Below are positions 1-8,974 of a stretch of DNA of 64,000 nt, piece after piece. The notes beneath the pieces are model-generated. The model had not been told where the DNA came from. It did not search any database and saw nothing but the letters and a program-made list of their open reading frames with translations. How positions within the stretch are numbered: position 1 is the first letter of the stretch; the number at the start of each line of letters is the position of its first letter. This stretch comes from Terriglobia bacterium (GTDB lineage Bacteria; Acidobacteriota; Terriglobia; Terriglobales; Acidobacteriaceae): positions 186,001-250,000 of the forward strand of contig JAVUPY010000052.1 of the NCBI GenBank assembly GCA_032252755.1, read 5' to 3'. Both the position numbers and the translations under genes were made by a program.

Positions 1-1
1 C

Positions 2-1186
2 AAGGGAGGGCCCTACCTGCCAGGCCTCGAAGTCAATACGGGGCTGACGCGTGAAGAGATCGCCGATCTCGGCCAGAAACTTACCAGCTATCCGGCCGAA
101 TTCCACATTCACCCCAAGGTGAAGAAGCTTCTTGAACAGCGCCTCGAAATGGCGCAGGGCAAGCGCCCCATCGACTTCGGCATGGGCGAAGCTCTGGCGT
201 TCGCGTCTCTTGCGCTCCAGGGCACGCCCATTCGCCTGAGCGGACAGGACTCGCGGCGCGGCACCTTCAACCAGCGCCACTCCGCGCTCATCGACATCCA
301 GAACGAGCGCGAATACGTTCCACTTTGCCATCTCGCGCCCAACCAGGCGCGCGTCGAGATCTACAACTCTGAACTCTCCGAAGCCGGCGTGATGGGCTTC
401 GAATACGGTTACAGTCGCGACTATCCCGAAGCGCTAGTGCTCTGGGAGGCGCAGTTCGGCGACTTCGCCAACGGCGGACAAATCGTCATCGACCAGTTCA
501 TCAGCGCCAGCGAAGAGAAGTGGGGATTGCTCAGCGGGCTAGTGCTGCTGCTGCCGCACGGTCACGAAGGCCAGGGACCGGAGCACTCCAGCGCGCGCAT
601 TGAACGTTACTTACAGCTCTGCGCTCGAGACAACATGCAGGTGACGCAGGCCTCAACGGCCGCGCAGTACTTCCACCTGCTGCGCCGCCAGGCCATGCGA
701 CGCTGGCGCAAGCCGCTCATCGTCTTCACGCCGAAGAGCATGTTGCGTCACCCGGAAGCCGCCAGTCCGATCGACGAATTCACAAAGCCGCGCTTCGAGC
801 CTGTTGTTGTCGATCATACGGTTCCGGCGGCAAGCCGCGTGCTGCTCTGCACCGGCAAGATCGGTCACGAACTCCAGGTCGAGCGCAAGCGCCGCGGCGA
901 CTCCGAAACCGCTATCTGCTTCCTCGACCAGTTCTACCCCTTCCCGGAGAACGAGATTCGCGACATGATGAAGTCTTACCCGAACGCCACTGAACTCGTC
1001 TGGGTGCAGGAAGAACCGGCCAACATGGGTGCGCTCAGCTTCGTCGTGCCGAAACTCCGCCGCTTGTTGCTCGGCAAACCCATCCGCTCCATCAAACGCG
1101 CCGCCGCCGCAAGCCCCTCAACCGGCTCGGCCAAAGCGCATGAACTGGAACAAAAGACACTCTTGACACTGGCGTTTACCAGCTGA
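2..1186 (+). CDS. sucA: 2-oxoglutarate dehydrogenase E1 component, C-terminal part (5' end outside window)
   Basis: The thiamine-diphosphate E1 subunit oxidatively decarboxylates 2-oxoglutarate in the TCA cycle. The frame is open from base 2, so the gene enters from the left and only about 394 C-terminal residues are present. Visible family features are the SGQDSRRGTFNQRH segment, the FEYGYS motif followed by LVLWEAQFGDFANGAQ-like residues (the pyrimidine-binding transketolase fold), the LLPHGHEGQGPEHSSAR stretch, and the C-terminal LCTGKI and WVQEEPANMGA motifs. All are typical of SucA/OdhA. The gene ends just before a palindromic repeat with a strong hairpin at 1242-1274. Identity is very secure; the E1o rather than E1p assignment rests on the homodimeric SucA-type motifs. 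Confidence 0.95.
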   Translation, partial: KGGPYLPGLEVNTGLTREEIADLGQKLTSYPAEFHIHPKVKKLLEQRLEMAQGKRPIDFGMGEALAFASLALQGTPIRLSGQDSRRGTFNQRHSALIDIQNEREYVPLCHLAPNQARVEIYNSELSEAGVMGFEYGYSRDYPEALVLWEAQFGDFANGGQIVIDQFISASEEKWGLLSGLVLLLPHGHEGQGPEHSSARIERYLQLCARDNMQVTQASTAAQYFHLLRRQAMRRWRKPLIVFTPKSMLRHPEAASPIDEFTKPRFEPVVVDHTVPAASRVLLCTGKIGHELQVERKRRGDSETAICFLDQFYPFPENEIRDMMKSYPNATELVWVQEEPANMGALSFVVPKLRRLLLGKPIRSIKRAAAASPSTGSAKAHELEQKTLLTLAFTS

Positions 1187-1191
1187 AGCCA

Positions 1192-1325
1192 ATTCACCAC
1201 AGAGACGCAGAGGCACAGAGTTTTTGGGCATAGCTGCAAAAGCAAAGGCACGGAATTTAATTCCGCGCCTTTGCTCATTGATTTTATAACTTACTTTCTG
1301 CGTCTCTGAGCCTCAGTGGTGAACA
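1192..1325. repeat. Palindromic intergenic element with CACCACAGAGACGCAGAG-type ends
   Basis: The left end reads TTCACCACAGAGACGCAGAG and the right end, on the opposite strand, reads TTCACCACTGAGGCTCAGAG, so the spacer between sucA and trmO is framed by related inverted termini. Similar 'CTCTGTGTCTCTGTGGTGAA' words are known as dispersed repeats in several bacterial genomes, including Acidobacteria (from memory). The centre is filled by the hairpin at 1242-1274. It looks like a REP/MITE-like unit serving as the shared 3' region of two convergent genes. Confidence 0.6.
1242..1274. terminator. Long hairpin between convergent sucA and trmO
   Basis: GCAAAGGC-A-CGGAATT pairs with AATTCCG-C-GCCTTTGC: fifteen or so pairs with one internal mismatch and a tiny loop. 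It lies between convergent genes (sucA plus, trmO minus). There is no long T-run directly after it on either side, so intrinsic termination is plausible but not assured. Confidence 0.5.
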
Positions 1326-1329
1326 GGTT

Positions 1330-1776
1330 CTAACGATTCCTTTCCTCCGCTTCCGCCAGCCACCCTCTCCGCAACTTATCCATCGGAATGCTCGACAGGT
1401 ACGGCTTGATATCCAGGATCGGCGTTCCATCCAGCATATCGACACCTTTGACCTTCAGCGCCGTCCCCTCGCGACCGAGCAACTCCACCACCGTCAAGCC
1501 GATGGGGTTCGGCCTGTACGGTGAGCGCGTCGCGAACACTCCATGCTCTCGGTTATCGGTCGGCGGCTTTCCCTTCAACTGGAATCCTTCAGAGCGATCA
1601 AAGGCCCAGATGACATAAAGATGCGAGAAGCCCTCGATGTCCGCCAATCCCGGCTCGAATTCCGAGAGAATCTTCAACTCTCCCAACGCTTCCTGCTTTG
1701 CACCCAGCCCGCGCGGAACATCGCTCGTGGTCTTGTACGGACTGCTCACATATCCAATCGGTCGCATCGTCAGCAT
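1330..1776 (-). CDS. trmO: tRNA (N6-threonylcarbamoyladenosine(37)-N6)-methyltransferase TrmO (TsaA family)
   Basis: TrmO uses SAM to methylate the N6 of t6A37 in tRNAs decoding ACY codons. The 148-residue protein carries the single TsaA/YaeB domain. It starts with the MRPIGYVSSPY strand, then the HLYVIWAF strand, the hallmark FATRSPYRPNPIGL segment (SAM/substrate pocket) and the LDGTPILDIKPYL motif. Residue 4 is an alternative Met (1767). It is shorter than E. coli TrmO (about 235 residues) and lacks the C-terminal subdomain, as many bacterial TsaA-only proteins do. It is convergent with sucA across the repeat element; no operon partner is evident. Confidence 0.88.
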   Translation of the reverse strand: MLTMRPIGYVSSPYKTTSDVPRGLGAKQEALGELKILSEFEPGLADIEGFSHLYVIWAFDRSEGFQLKGKPPTDNREHGVFATRSPYRPNPIGLTVVELLGREGTALKVKGVDMLDGTPILDIKPYLSSIPMDKLRRGWLAEAEERNR

Positions 1777-1853
1777 TGCACTAGATTACCAGCGAAACGG
1801 GTGCCCCATTCAAGCGTTCTGTTGGCTTGAGTGGGTTGGTCCCGGCACTCTGA

Positions 1854-2333
1854 CTACGGGTGTCTCTCGATGAACTTGCCCACGACTTCCGCGCACGCCT
1901 CGCACAATTCCCGGTCTTCCGGCGTGAATGCTGCCTTGAAGTGCGAGTCGATATCCAGTTCGCCGACGACCTTTCTGTGCGCATACACCGGGACGACGAT
2001 TTCCGATTTCGTCTCGATTGAGCACGCCAGGTAGCGCGGATCGGAATTCACATCGTCGACCACGACGGTGTGGCCGCTGGAGGCCGCCGCCCCGCAGATT
2101 CCCTCGTTTAGCGGAATCGCCACGTGCGGTGTCATCGCACCCTCAAATGGCCCCAGATGCAGCATGTCTCCAGCTTCGTTCAACATGTAGAAGCCCACCC
2201 AGTTGTATTTAAGGAGATTCTGGTGAAGGATCGCCACGACCTGCGTCATCAACTGCTCTGAAGTGGCGGCTGTCGAAGCTGTTGCGGAGACCTTTTCCTT
2301 GATTTCTTCGTAAGAGAGCGTCGCGTTTGACAT
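1854..2333 (-). CDS. GAF domain protein, free methionine-(R)-sulfoxide reductase-like
   Basis: This is a 159-residue single GAF domain in the fRMsr/YebR family, which reduces free Met-R-sulfoxide using cysteine chemistry. The fold signature NWVGFYML, GPFEG, IPLNEGICG, the VDDVNSDPRYLAC loop and SEIVVPV are all present. Compared with E. coli fRMsr (C84, C94, C118), the equivalents of C94 (GICG) and C118 (YLAC) are kept. The C84 position in the segment before IPLNEG is not cysteine. Activity is therefore probable but with altered resolving chemistry; a small-molecule-sensing GAF is the alternative. It stands alone, with 77 bp to trmO. Confidence 0.75.
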   Translation of the reverse strand: MSNATLSYEEIKEKVSATASTAATSEQLMTQVVAILHQNLLKYNWVGFYMLNEAGDMLHLGPFEGAMTPHVAIPLNEGICGAAASSGHTVVVDDVNSDPRYLACSIETKSEIVVPVYAHRKVVGELDIDSHFKAAFTPEDRELCEACAEVVGKFIERHP

Positions 2334-2408
2334 GGTGAAATTCTAGACGGGCGAGATGCCAAACATCAATCTTCAGGAATTACCGGCGGGAAAGCACCGA
2401 AGCGCAGA

Positions 2409-2606
2409 TCAATGCGTCGGTTTGCTTTGTTCAGGCTCATGCCTGATAACTCGCGATTCGGTTGCACGTTGCGCCGCTTCTGCCCTGATGAGCGTCACAC
2501 ACTCCAAGTCCTCTCGGCTCCACTTGGCGAGCATGGCACCGCAGTTTTCGCAACGGCCGAACTTATCGGTTTGAAGGTGGGCACAATTGGATCGGCGCCG
2601 TCTCAC
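2409..2606 (-). CDS. Possible small Cys-rich hypothetical protein
   Basis: A 65-codon ORF starts at GTG and is preceded by GAGGGTGA, a reasonable Shine-Dalgarno. The product has an N-terminal RRRR run and then CAH-x8-CENCG, which resembles part of a zinc ribbon, followed by a charged C-terminal half. I do not recognise a family. It is the only ORF with plausible translation signals in the otherwise empty 365-bp spacer 2334-2698. It could be a real small zinc-binding protein or chance. Confidence 0.3.
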   Translation of the reverse strand: MRRRRSNCAHLQTDKFGRCENCGAMLAKWSREDLECVTLIRAEAAQRATESRVIRHEPEQSKPTH

Positions 2607-2698
2607 AGTTCACCCTCATCGGTGTCCAGCATTGTACATTAAAAGAACAATTCCGCTCAGGTATTGAGAATGACGGCTGCCGCCTCACTTGCAGGCAG

Positions 2699-4876
2699 CT
2701 ATTTCCGGCCCCCAACTTCCTCCGAGGTCTTGGTAGTCTTTACCACTCCCGCCAGCAGCTCGGCGTTCTTCGCCGTTGCCGCCTTCAAGATATCGATCTG
2801 CTGCTGCGCCGTCTTCCAATCAGCAGCTTCCACCGCTTCTGTGATTCCCGGCAACTCCAGGTGCGCGTACGTGTACCGCGCGGCATAGAGTTCGTGCTTG
2901 AACCACGGCCGCCCGGGAATGCCATCCGGATTCAGCCAGTTCCTCTCCACCTCCATGATCGCCGCATTGATCTGCTTCACCTCGTCCGGAGACAATCCGC
3001 TTTGCCCGCCCACTTCCTTCAGGCTCTTGCCGGCTGCCTCGAACTCGTCGATCTTCTGCATTAGGTCCGCGAATTGCAGGTGCTCCTTCGCTCCCGGCTT
3101 TTTCGTCACTTCCTGCACGAAATCTCGCAGATCGCCCGCATACGCCGAGAAATCAAATGGCAGCGTGTCAGCATTCGCCAGTCGCAACGCTACGGCGCCC
3201 CAAAGCTTCGACATCAGTGCGTGATACCTGTAACCGGGATCGCCGAAGTGATTCATCCAGAAGAAGTCATCGTAAACCGAATGATAAACGCCGTACGGCC
3301 CATCGAATTGCAGGCCAATGACGGGCACTCCATCATGATTGAGAAAAACGGTGTGGTCCGAGCCGCTTCCAATCCGCACGTTGACCATGTTCGCGTCCGT
3401 AACCGGTTGCTTGTCTTTCTCGGTCTTCCGCGTGCGCTCGACATAACTCTTCCACGCCTCGTACAAGCTCTTTCCGGTCGCGGGATCCTGGAACGATCGC
3501 GTCGCTTCCAGCAGCATCGGCGCGAGCGAACCCACCGCGCTGCCGTCAAAGTCCGGTCCCGAAGTCGACGAATCGACATTGATATACGCCACGGCGTTCT
3601 TCTTCAAATTGTCCTCGAACTGCTCTCCCCACTCGGTCGAACCCGTCAACCCAACTTCCTCGCCATCCCAACTGCAGAAGACGAGCGTCCGGTCCGGCCG
3701 GATCCCCTTCTGTAACAGTGTTCCCAGCACGCGCGTCAACTCCATCAGCGAAGCAGTCCCGCTGCTCGGATCCACCGCGCCGAATTCCCACGCGTCGTGA
3801 TGATTTCCGAGGACGATCATCTGATCCGGGTTCTTCGCCCCGCGAATCCGCCCCTCAACGTTGTAGTAAGGCATCGTTCGCGTGTCCATGTCGACCTTGA
3901 CGTGAACTTTCGCCTGACCGCCCAGCCGATAGGTGATCGGCAGACCGCCGCGCCACGACTTCGGCGCCTTCGGCCCGCCCATGTTCACCAGCAACGGCTT
4001 GGCGTCCTTCCACGAAAGCGGAACCGCCATTATCCCCGGGAGCGATCGCGCCCCCTTCATCGGAATCCGCTTTGCCCCCGGCACCGAGGCCCACCCCGGC
4101 GTCAGCGGATCGCCCGGCACGATGAAGTCGTAGGTGATCGATCCTCGCTGGAAATGGCTCTCCGGCCCCCACGGCCCGTCCGGATATACCTTCCCCTTCT
4201 TGTAGCCATCTTCCTCGGGGTCGGAATAAATGAGGATGGCCGCCGCCCCCATACGTTGCGCCGTCAGCGCCTTGAATCCGCGATAGCTGTAAGGGTTCGA
4301 GTAGCGGACCAGGACGATCTTCCCGCGAACGTCGATCCCGGCCTTCTTCAGCACTTCGTAGTCTTCCGGATTGCCGCTGTGCGCATACACAATCGGTGCC
4401 GTCACCTCGCCCGAAGCCGACATGCTGAGCCATGCCCCGCGCACCGCCGGGTTGCTCGTGTCCGGATCCTGCGGGTAAGCATCTTCGCGCAGACCAGCGC
4501 GATAGACCACCGGACTGACCATGTCGACCGCAATCTCCCGCGGCAGCATGCTCAGCACGTCGTACTGACGAATCGTGACGTCCTCGATCCCCTGCTTGCG
4601 CCACGTGTCCGCGATGTACTCCGCGACCTTGTGATCCTGTTCGGTTCCGGCCGGGTGAGGTTCGCTCGTGAAGTAGCGATGAAACGTGCGCGCACTTTCT
4701 GCCGATACGAGCGCGTTCAGTTGCGACTCGATCGACAACTCATGCTCGCTGCCCTCAGCGGAAAATCCCATCAGGCGAGCTTCGTTTTTCGATTGCCCGG
4801 TCAAAAGTGGCAACGAGAGCACCGCAATGACGGCGACAACTACCACACGGGACACTACTCGACCTGGGATTCTCAC
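2699..4876 (-). CDS. Secreted M28B-family Zn peptidase (glutamate carboxypeptidase II/PSMA-like)
   Basis: This is a 725-residue exported di-zinc peptidase resembling human PSMA/NAALADase. An N-terminal hydrophobic signal spans residues about 8-28. A PA domain insertion lies at about 150-300. The M28 core shows GNHHDAWEFGAVDPSSG (ligands H359 and D369), WDGEEVGLTGS (general base E406, ligand E407), INVD (D435) and YHSVYDD (H532). A transferrin-receptor-like dimerisation domain fills the C-terminus. All five metal ligands of GCPII have counterparts, so the enzyme should be active on peptides with C-terminal acidic or other residues; substrate is not predictable. The aminotransferase gene upstream ends 39 bp before this start, suggesting co-transcription. 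Confidence 0.88.
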   Translation of the reverse strand: MRIPGRVVSRVVVVAVIAVLSLPLLTGQSKNEARLMGFSAEGSEHELSIESQLNALVSAESARTFHRYFTSEPHPAGTEQDHKVAEYIADTWRKQGIEDVTIRQYDVLSMLPREIAVDMVSPVVYRAGLREDAYPQDPDTSNPAVRGAWLSMSASGEVTAPIVYAHSGNPEDYEVLKKAGIDVRGKIVLVRYSNPYSYRGFKALTAQRMGAAAILIYSDPEEDGYKKGKVYPDGPWGPESHFQRGSITYDFIVPGDPLTPGWASVPGAKRIPMKGARSLPGIMAVPLSWKDAKPLLVNMGGPKAPKSWRGGLPITYRLGGQAKVHVKVDMDTRTMPYYNVEGRIRGAKNPDQMIVLGNHHDAWEFGAVDPSSGTASLMELTRVLGTLLQKGIRPDRTLVFCSWDGEEVGLTGSTEWGEQFEDNLKKNAVAYINVDSSTSGPDFDGSAVGSLAPMLLEATRSFQDPATGKSLYEAWKSYVERTRKTEKDKQPVTDANMVNVRIGSGSDHTVFLNHDGVPVIGLQFDGPYGVYHSVYDDFFWMNHFGDPGYRYHALMSKLWGAVALRLANADTLPFDFSAYAGDLRDFVQEVTKKPGAKEHLQFADLMQKIDEFEAAGKSLKEVGGQSGLSPDEVKQINAAIMEVERNWLNPDGIPGRPWFKHELYAARYTYAHLELPGITEAVEAADWKTAQQQIDILKAATAKNAELLAGVVKTTKTSEEVGGRK

Positions 4877-4915
4877 GAGAGCACCTCTTTCTGCTGAATG
4901 AACCTTCGACCGAAT

Positions 4916-6265
4916 CTATCTACAGGAATTCGTCGTTTCCTCGACCGCCCGGCCTATCTGCTCTACCGCGAACTCAATCTCTTCGCGCTTGATCACCGCT
5001 GGCGGCGCGATCAGCAGATGATCGCCGGTAATACCATCGACGCACCCCTGCATCGGATAGGTCATCACGTCGAGACGAGCCGCTGCCGCCGCCACTTTTG
5101 CTGCGAACTGCTTGCCCGGCGCGTACGGCCGCCTGCTTGCCTTGTCCACCACGAACTCCACTCCCCACAGCAGCCCAATACCCCGAACATCCCCAACACT
5201 CGGCCTCGCCGCAAGCTGGCGCAGAGACTTCCCCAATGCATGGGCTGCTTCCTTTGCGTTGGCGGCAAACTCGTCGTGCTGCAGCCGCGCCAGAACACTC
5301 CGTCCTGCCGCCAGCGACGGCGGATGCGCGTTGTAGGTAAAACCGTGTACGAGATTGCCGGAACCGTTTCGAATCGCGTCGACCACTTTCCGGCTTGCGA
5401 TCACCGCACCCAGCGGCGCGTATCCGCTGGAAACCCCTTTTCCCGCCACGATGATGTCCGACACAGTGTTCCAGTGCGCGCAAGCGAAATTCGCTCCCGT
5501 TCGACAGAATCCAGTCATTACCTCGTCAGCAATCGTCAGAACGCCGTGCGCGCGGCACGCATCTGTGACACGCTTCAAGTAACCATCTGGCGGTGCAACC
5601 GCGCCCAGCGTCGCGCCGCTCACCGGTTCGAAAATGAACGCCGCCGTATCCTTCCCTGTTCGCTCCAGTTCGCGCTCTACCTCAGCAGCATACTTGGCGG
5701 CGCAGTCGTCCCCCCCGTATTGGCAGCGATAACAATAGGGAGTGTTCACCTGCTCGTACGCGCGCAGCATGGGCAAGTACATCTCGCGACGCTTCCGGTT
5801 CCCCGACACGGTCATCGCCCCAAACGTCGCGCCATGGTACGACTGCCGCCGGCTGAGCAGGCGATTGCGCTGGATCTGCCCAATCTCCACCTGGTACTGC
5901 CGGGCCAGTTTCAGCGCGCTCTCCACCGCCTCAGAGCCGCCGCTGGTGAAGAAAACGGCGCCGCCCTCGAAGCCCGGTCCGGCGAATTGCAGAACTTCGT
6001 TCGCGAATTCCAGGGAGACATCCGTCACGAACTGCGAGCTGTGCACAAACTCCAGCTTTGCAATCTGTCCCGCAACGGCTTCCGCAATCTCACGGTCGCC
6101 ATGCCCAATCAGGTTGACCGCGGAGCTGCCCGAGAAATCCAGGTAGCGCTTCCTCGCGGCGTCCCAGATCCAAACGCCCTCGCCCCGAACCGCAACCGGA
6201 TAATCTTTCCTGAAATTTCGAACCAGCAGCGAACCCTGAAAATCGACTTTATCTTTAACGTTCAT
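4916..6265 (-). CDS. Class III (omega-type) PLP-dependent aminotransferase
   Basis: This 449-residue fold-type I aminotransferase is in the acetylornithine/4-aminobutyrate/diaminobutyrate superfamily. Seen directly: the phosphate-binding TSGGSEAVESALK, YHGATFGAMTVSG, the cofactor aspartate in TIADEV (D247) and the PLP lysine in IVAGKG (K276). A CxxC-x6-C cluster (PYCYRCQYGGDDC, about 178-187) is characteristic of one aspartate-aminotransferase-family subgroup of unknown substrate. It is followed after 39 bp by the M28 peptidase gene, which could feed amino acids to it. The exact amino donor cannot be told from sequence. Confidence 0.85.
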   Translation of the reverse strand: MNVKDKVDFQGSLLVRNFRKDYPVAVRGEGVWIWDAARKRYLDFSGSSAVNLIGHGDREIAEAVAGQIAKLEFVHSSQFVTDVSLEFANEVLQFAGPGFEGGAVFFTSGGSEAVESALKLARQYQVEIGQIQRNRLLSRRQSYHGATFGAMTVSGNRKRREMYLPMLRAYEQVNTPYCYRCQYGGDDCAAKYAAEVERELERTGKDTAAFIFEPVSGATLGAVAPPDGYLKRVTDACRAHGVLTIADEVMTGFCRTGANFACAHWNTVSDIIVAGKGVSSGYAPLGAVIASRKVVDAIRNGSGNLVHGFTYNAHPPSLAAGRSVLARLQHDEFAANAKEAAHALGKSLRQLAARPSVGDVRGIGLLWGVEFVVDKASRRPYAPGKQFAAKVAAAAARLDVMTYPMQGCVDGITGDHLLIAPPAVIKREEIEFAVEQIGRAVEETTNSCR

Positions 6266-6400
6266 CTAGTCACACGGAACGGACCGCCCTGCGTCAACAG
6301 ACGACACGTAGGAGTCGAGCTTGTTTGAGAAACAGGGAATGTTACCAGCCCAGCAACTACTCTGCCACCCCAGGGCACTCTTGAGCATCAGAGACCGTGG

Positions 6401-7249
6401 ATGAAACCTCTCACCACCTCTTTGTTCTTTCTGCTGACTCTCGCCGCCCCACGACTGTGGGCGCAGGGGCCACCCTTCCAGACCGACGACCCCGTCCCCG
6501 TCGAACTCCATCATTACGAGTTCTACATCTTCGGTTCCGCCGACGGCACGCCGGTCGAGATGAACTCCGTGGGGCCCGCCTTCGAATTCAACTGGGGAGC
6601 CATTCCTCGCGTGCAACTCCACGCAATTCTGCCCTGGGGCATAGCGGCGCCGCTCAACAATCCCATCTACTACCCCAACGGGACCGGGCCCATCGAATTC
6701 GGCCTGACCGACATGGAACTGGGCGCGAAGATCGCCTTCATCAAGGAAGGCAAGCACATGCCCCAGATCGGCAGCTTCACCATGTTCGAGATGCCCACCG
6801 GCAACTCGAACAAAGGACTCGGTGTCGGCAAAGTCTGGTACAGGTTGCCCATCTGGATGCAAAAGAACTTCGGGAGCTGGCTGTTCGACGGCGGCGGCGG
6901 ATACGAGGTCGTGCCCCAAACCGGCGCCCGCAACTTCCCCTATACCGGATGGCTGCTGGTGAAGAAGTTGAACGAGCAACTGCAACTCGGCGGCGAAGTC
7001 TTCGCGCACGGCCGCGCAGGTCCCACGCCGGCATACGGGTCATCCGCCATGATCGATTTCGGCGGCTACTACCATTTCAAACATCATCGCGGCGAACAGT
7101 TCTTGTTTGCCTACGGTCACTCCGTCGCCGGACAAACCGAGAACTACGCCTACGTAGGAATGTATTGGACCTGGGGGAAAGATAAAAACAAGTCCACGTC
7201 AAATATAGAAAGCCCGTTTCCGGGAGAGTTGAGCCACACCGTTTTCTAA
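6401..7249 (+). CDS. Outer-membrane beta-barrel-like protein (phenol MetA-degradation/transporter family)
   Basis: A 282-residue protein with a clear signal peptide (hydrophobic stretch ending APRLWAQG). The rest is built from alternating amphipathic strands rich in aromatic residues and glycine and ends in an aromatic residue (TVF). It opens with PPFQTDDPVPVELHHYEFYIF and later has IGSFTMFEMPTGNSNKGLG, both typical of the 'putative MetA-pathway of phenol degradation' barrel family (PF13557). Function is unknown; outer-membrane channel or structural barrel is the reasonable guess. It is divergent from the aminotransferase gene, with about 135 bp of shared upstream region. Confidence 0.65.
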   Translation: MKPLTTSLFFLLTLAAPRLWAQGPPFQTDDPVPVELHHYEFYIFGSADGTPVEMNSVGPAFEFNWGAIPRVQLHAILPWGIAAPLNNPIYYPNGTGPIEFGLTDMELGAKIAFIKEGKHMPQIGSFTMFEMPTGNSNKGLGVGKVWYRLPIWMQKNFGSWLFDGGGGYEVVPQTGARNFPYTGWLLVKKLNEQLQLGGEVFAHGRAGPTPAYGSSAMIDFGGYYHFKHHRGEQFLFAYGHSVAGQTENYAYVGMYWTWGKDKNKSTSNIESPFPGELSHTVF

Positions 7250-7320
7250 CCCTCGCAGTTTCACAGACTGCGCCCCCGGATCTTGGTACGTGCCGGAGTA
7301 TGCGCATAATTCGCACAAAT

Positions 7321-7344
7321 CGGGCCTCCTTTGCAGGAGGCCCG
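7321..7344 (-). terminator. Perfect 10-bp hairpin downstream of the M6 peptidase gene
   Basis: CGGGCCTCCT, loop TTGC, then AGGAGGCCCG. On the minus strand it is followed by ATTTGTG, a weak U-tract. It lies 20 bp after the M6 stop and between convergent genes, so it may serve both directions. Confidence 0.6.
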
Positions 7345-7363
7345 AGGTCTTGACGTCGCCAGA

Positions 7364-8974
7364 TTATTTACCGGCAGAAGTCCAAGGCTCGAACAACATA
7401 TTGGCATTAATGTTGCCGTCGGTTTCGGTGATGTTTCTTGCCGTCACTCCGGAATAACCGAACTTCGGACTCGATCCTGCCCAGAAGTAGTAATTACTGC
7501 TGTTCGGGAAAGTTTTGTTTCCGAAACTGGTCACATTCAGACTTCCGGGGTAGAGATCCGCTGCGAAGCCGCCGTAGTAGTAGTGCTCCAGGTGCCACTG
7601 ATCGTCGGCCTGAATGAGCGAAATCGCGTAGTGAGTTTCGCCTGTCCACGCTTTCTGCCACCCGAGTGAGCGGAATTCCTTCCAGTTTTCCGCCTCGTTG
7701 GGACGGCTGTAGTTGCGGCTGAAGACTGTCTCGTCTACGTGATAGATCGCCAGCCCGTGAGGACCGAACCGAGCCAGCCCCTGATCGAATCCGATCTGCT
7801 GACGATTTTCGAACAGAAAGTACTCCTTCCCGTCTGAGTACGGCACGATCATTTTGTAGACATCGGGGAAAGACTCCGCGGGGCGAATCGTGACCGAGGT
7901 TGGATCGTTGATGACGGTTGGAGCAACGAATCCAAGACGGTAGCGGCTCCACGCGTCGAGAAAAGCGGGCGAGTTGCCGTTGAAAATCCGCTCGTTGGGA
8001 TACCGGTTCCAACTTCCGCCAGCCATGAGGCTGTAAATCCCCGTACCGTCAGACTCGTATCCGTAGTCGTACTGATCGGGCAGGCCGAGAACATGTCCGT
8101 ACTCGTGTGCGTATACGCCAACCGTGGGCGGATACGGCCCGGTCACCGGACCGTAGTAGCCGGTCAGGTTGCCGCCGACTTCCGGCATCATTGCGTATCG
8201 GTTCACCTTGACGCCGTCTTCTGTCATATAGCCGCCCTGGCCAACCGCCGAACTCAGGCTCCAGCTGTGCGACCAAATCAGGCCGGGATCGCCGCTCCAC
8301 TCGGCGCCAGTTCCGGCGTACACAACAAAGAGATTTGGGACAACGCCCTCAACCGCATACTGCGAGAAATCGACCACGGGATCGAGGGCCTTCACCGCAT
8401 CAATCACAATCCCCTGAGCATTGTTGGGATAGTAACCAAATGCGTTGTCGTGGATGCCATCAGCCTTGCAGTAGTAGTCGTACGGATGTCCGGTCTGAGC
8501 CCATCCCTGTGTGCTGGGCATGTCGAGAGTAATTACGTCTACTGTGCCGTACGATACTGCATGGTAGTAGTTCTTGAGAGTGCGATCGGTGGGATGTTCA
8601 GGGTAGGCAGCATACTCCGGCGGGTCATACACAGTGCCGAATAACATATCGTCGAAATAACTGAGGTCGAGCCGGTCTGTGGGCCCGCCTGGCGGCGGGG
8701 TTGTGAAGTTGACAAAGATGACCAGCACTTTCTGTTGCGGATCGGTGCTTAGCTGGCCCATCACGAAGCCCGGCGGATTGAACTTGTTCCCCTCGTTGAG
8801 ACTGTTGGGAAACGGAATCTTGATTTTCTTTCCCTGTGCACGCAGAGCTTGCGCCGCTTCGGGTTCCAGAGGAACTGCGGAGAAGCTGAGATCTGCGGGA
8901 GCCGTTTGAGCGAATGCCGGTGTCAGCCCTAGAAGCAAGGCGAAGAGAACTGCATAACCGACTGCGCGAACCAT
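7364..8974 (-). CDS. Secreted M6-family metalloprotease (immune inhibitor A-like)
   Basis: An exported zinc endopeptidase of about 536 residues. I place the start at 8974 because an AGGAGG lies 6 nt upstream and the sequence then opens with a textbook signal peptide (MVRAVGYAVLFALLLGL...AFAQ). An earlier in-frame start at 9040 would put 22 residues before it. The catalytic motif HEYGHVLGLPDQYDYG gives HExxHxxG with the GLPD extension typical of M6. The LMAGGSWN Met-turn follows. The VIFVNFTTPPP and YFDDMLFG segments match the M6 N-terminal subdomain. Probably a nutrient-acquiring protease. Confidence 0.85.
   Translation of the reverse strand: MVRAVGYAVLFALLLGLTPAFAQTAPADLSFSAVPLEPEAAQALRAQGKKIKIPFPNSLNEGNKFNPPGFVMGQLSTDPQQKVLVIFVNFTTPPPGGPTDRLDLSYFDDMLFGTVYDPPEYAAYPEHPTDRTLKNYYHAVSYGTVDVITLDMPSTQGWAQTGHPYDYYCKADGIHDNAFGYYPNNAQGIVIDAVKALDPVVDFSQYAVEGVVPNLFVVYAGTGAEWSGDPGLIWSHSWSLSSAVGQGGYMTEDGVKVNRYAMMPEVGGNLTGYYGPVTGPYPPTVGVYAHEYGHVLGLPDQYDYGYESDGTGIYSLMAGGSWNRYPNERIFNGNSPAFLDAWSRYRLGFVAPTVINDPTSVTIRPAESFPDVYKMIVPYSDGKEYFLFENRQQIGFDQGLARFGPHGLAIYHVDETVFSRNYSRPNEAENWKEFRSLGWQKAWTGETHYAISLIQADDQWHLEHYYYGGFAADLYPGSLNVTSFGNKTFPNSSNYYFWAGSSPKFGYSGVTARNITETDGNINANMLFEPWTSAGK

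Noticed and set aside
3797-4897. Long plus-strand ORF (366 codons) opposite the M28 peptidase gene
   Set aside because: The product is Arg/His/Pro-rich with no domain character, and the minus-strand frame shows a full set of PSMA-type catalytic motifs. It is a shadow caused by high GC.
4898-6328. Plus-strand ORF (476 codons) opposite the class III aminotransferase
   Set aside because: Composition is Arg/His/Pro/Ala-rich, without motifs, and covers exactly the well-supported aminotransferase on the other strand.
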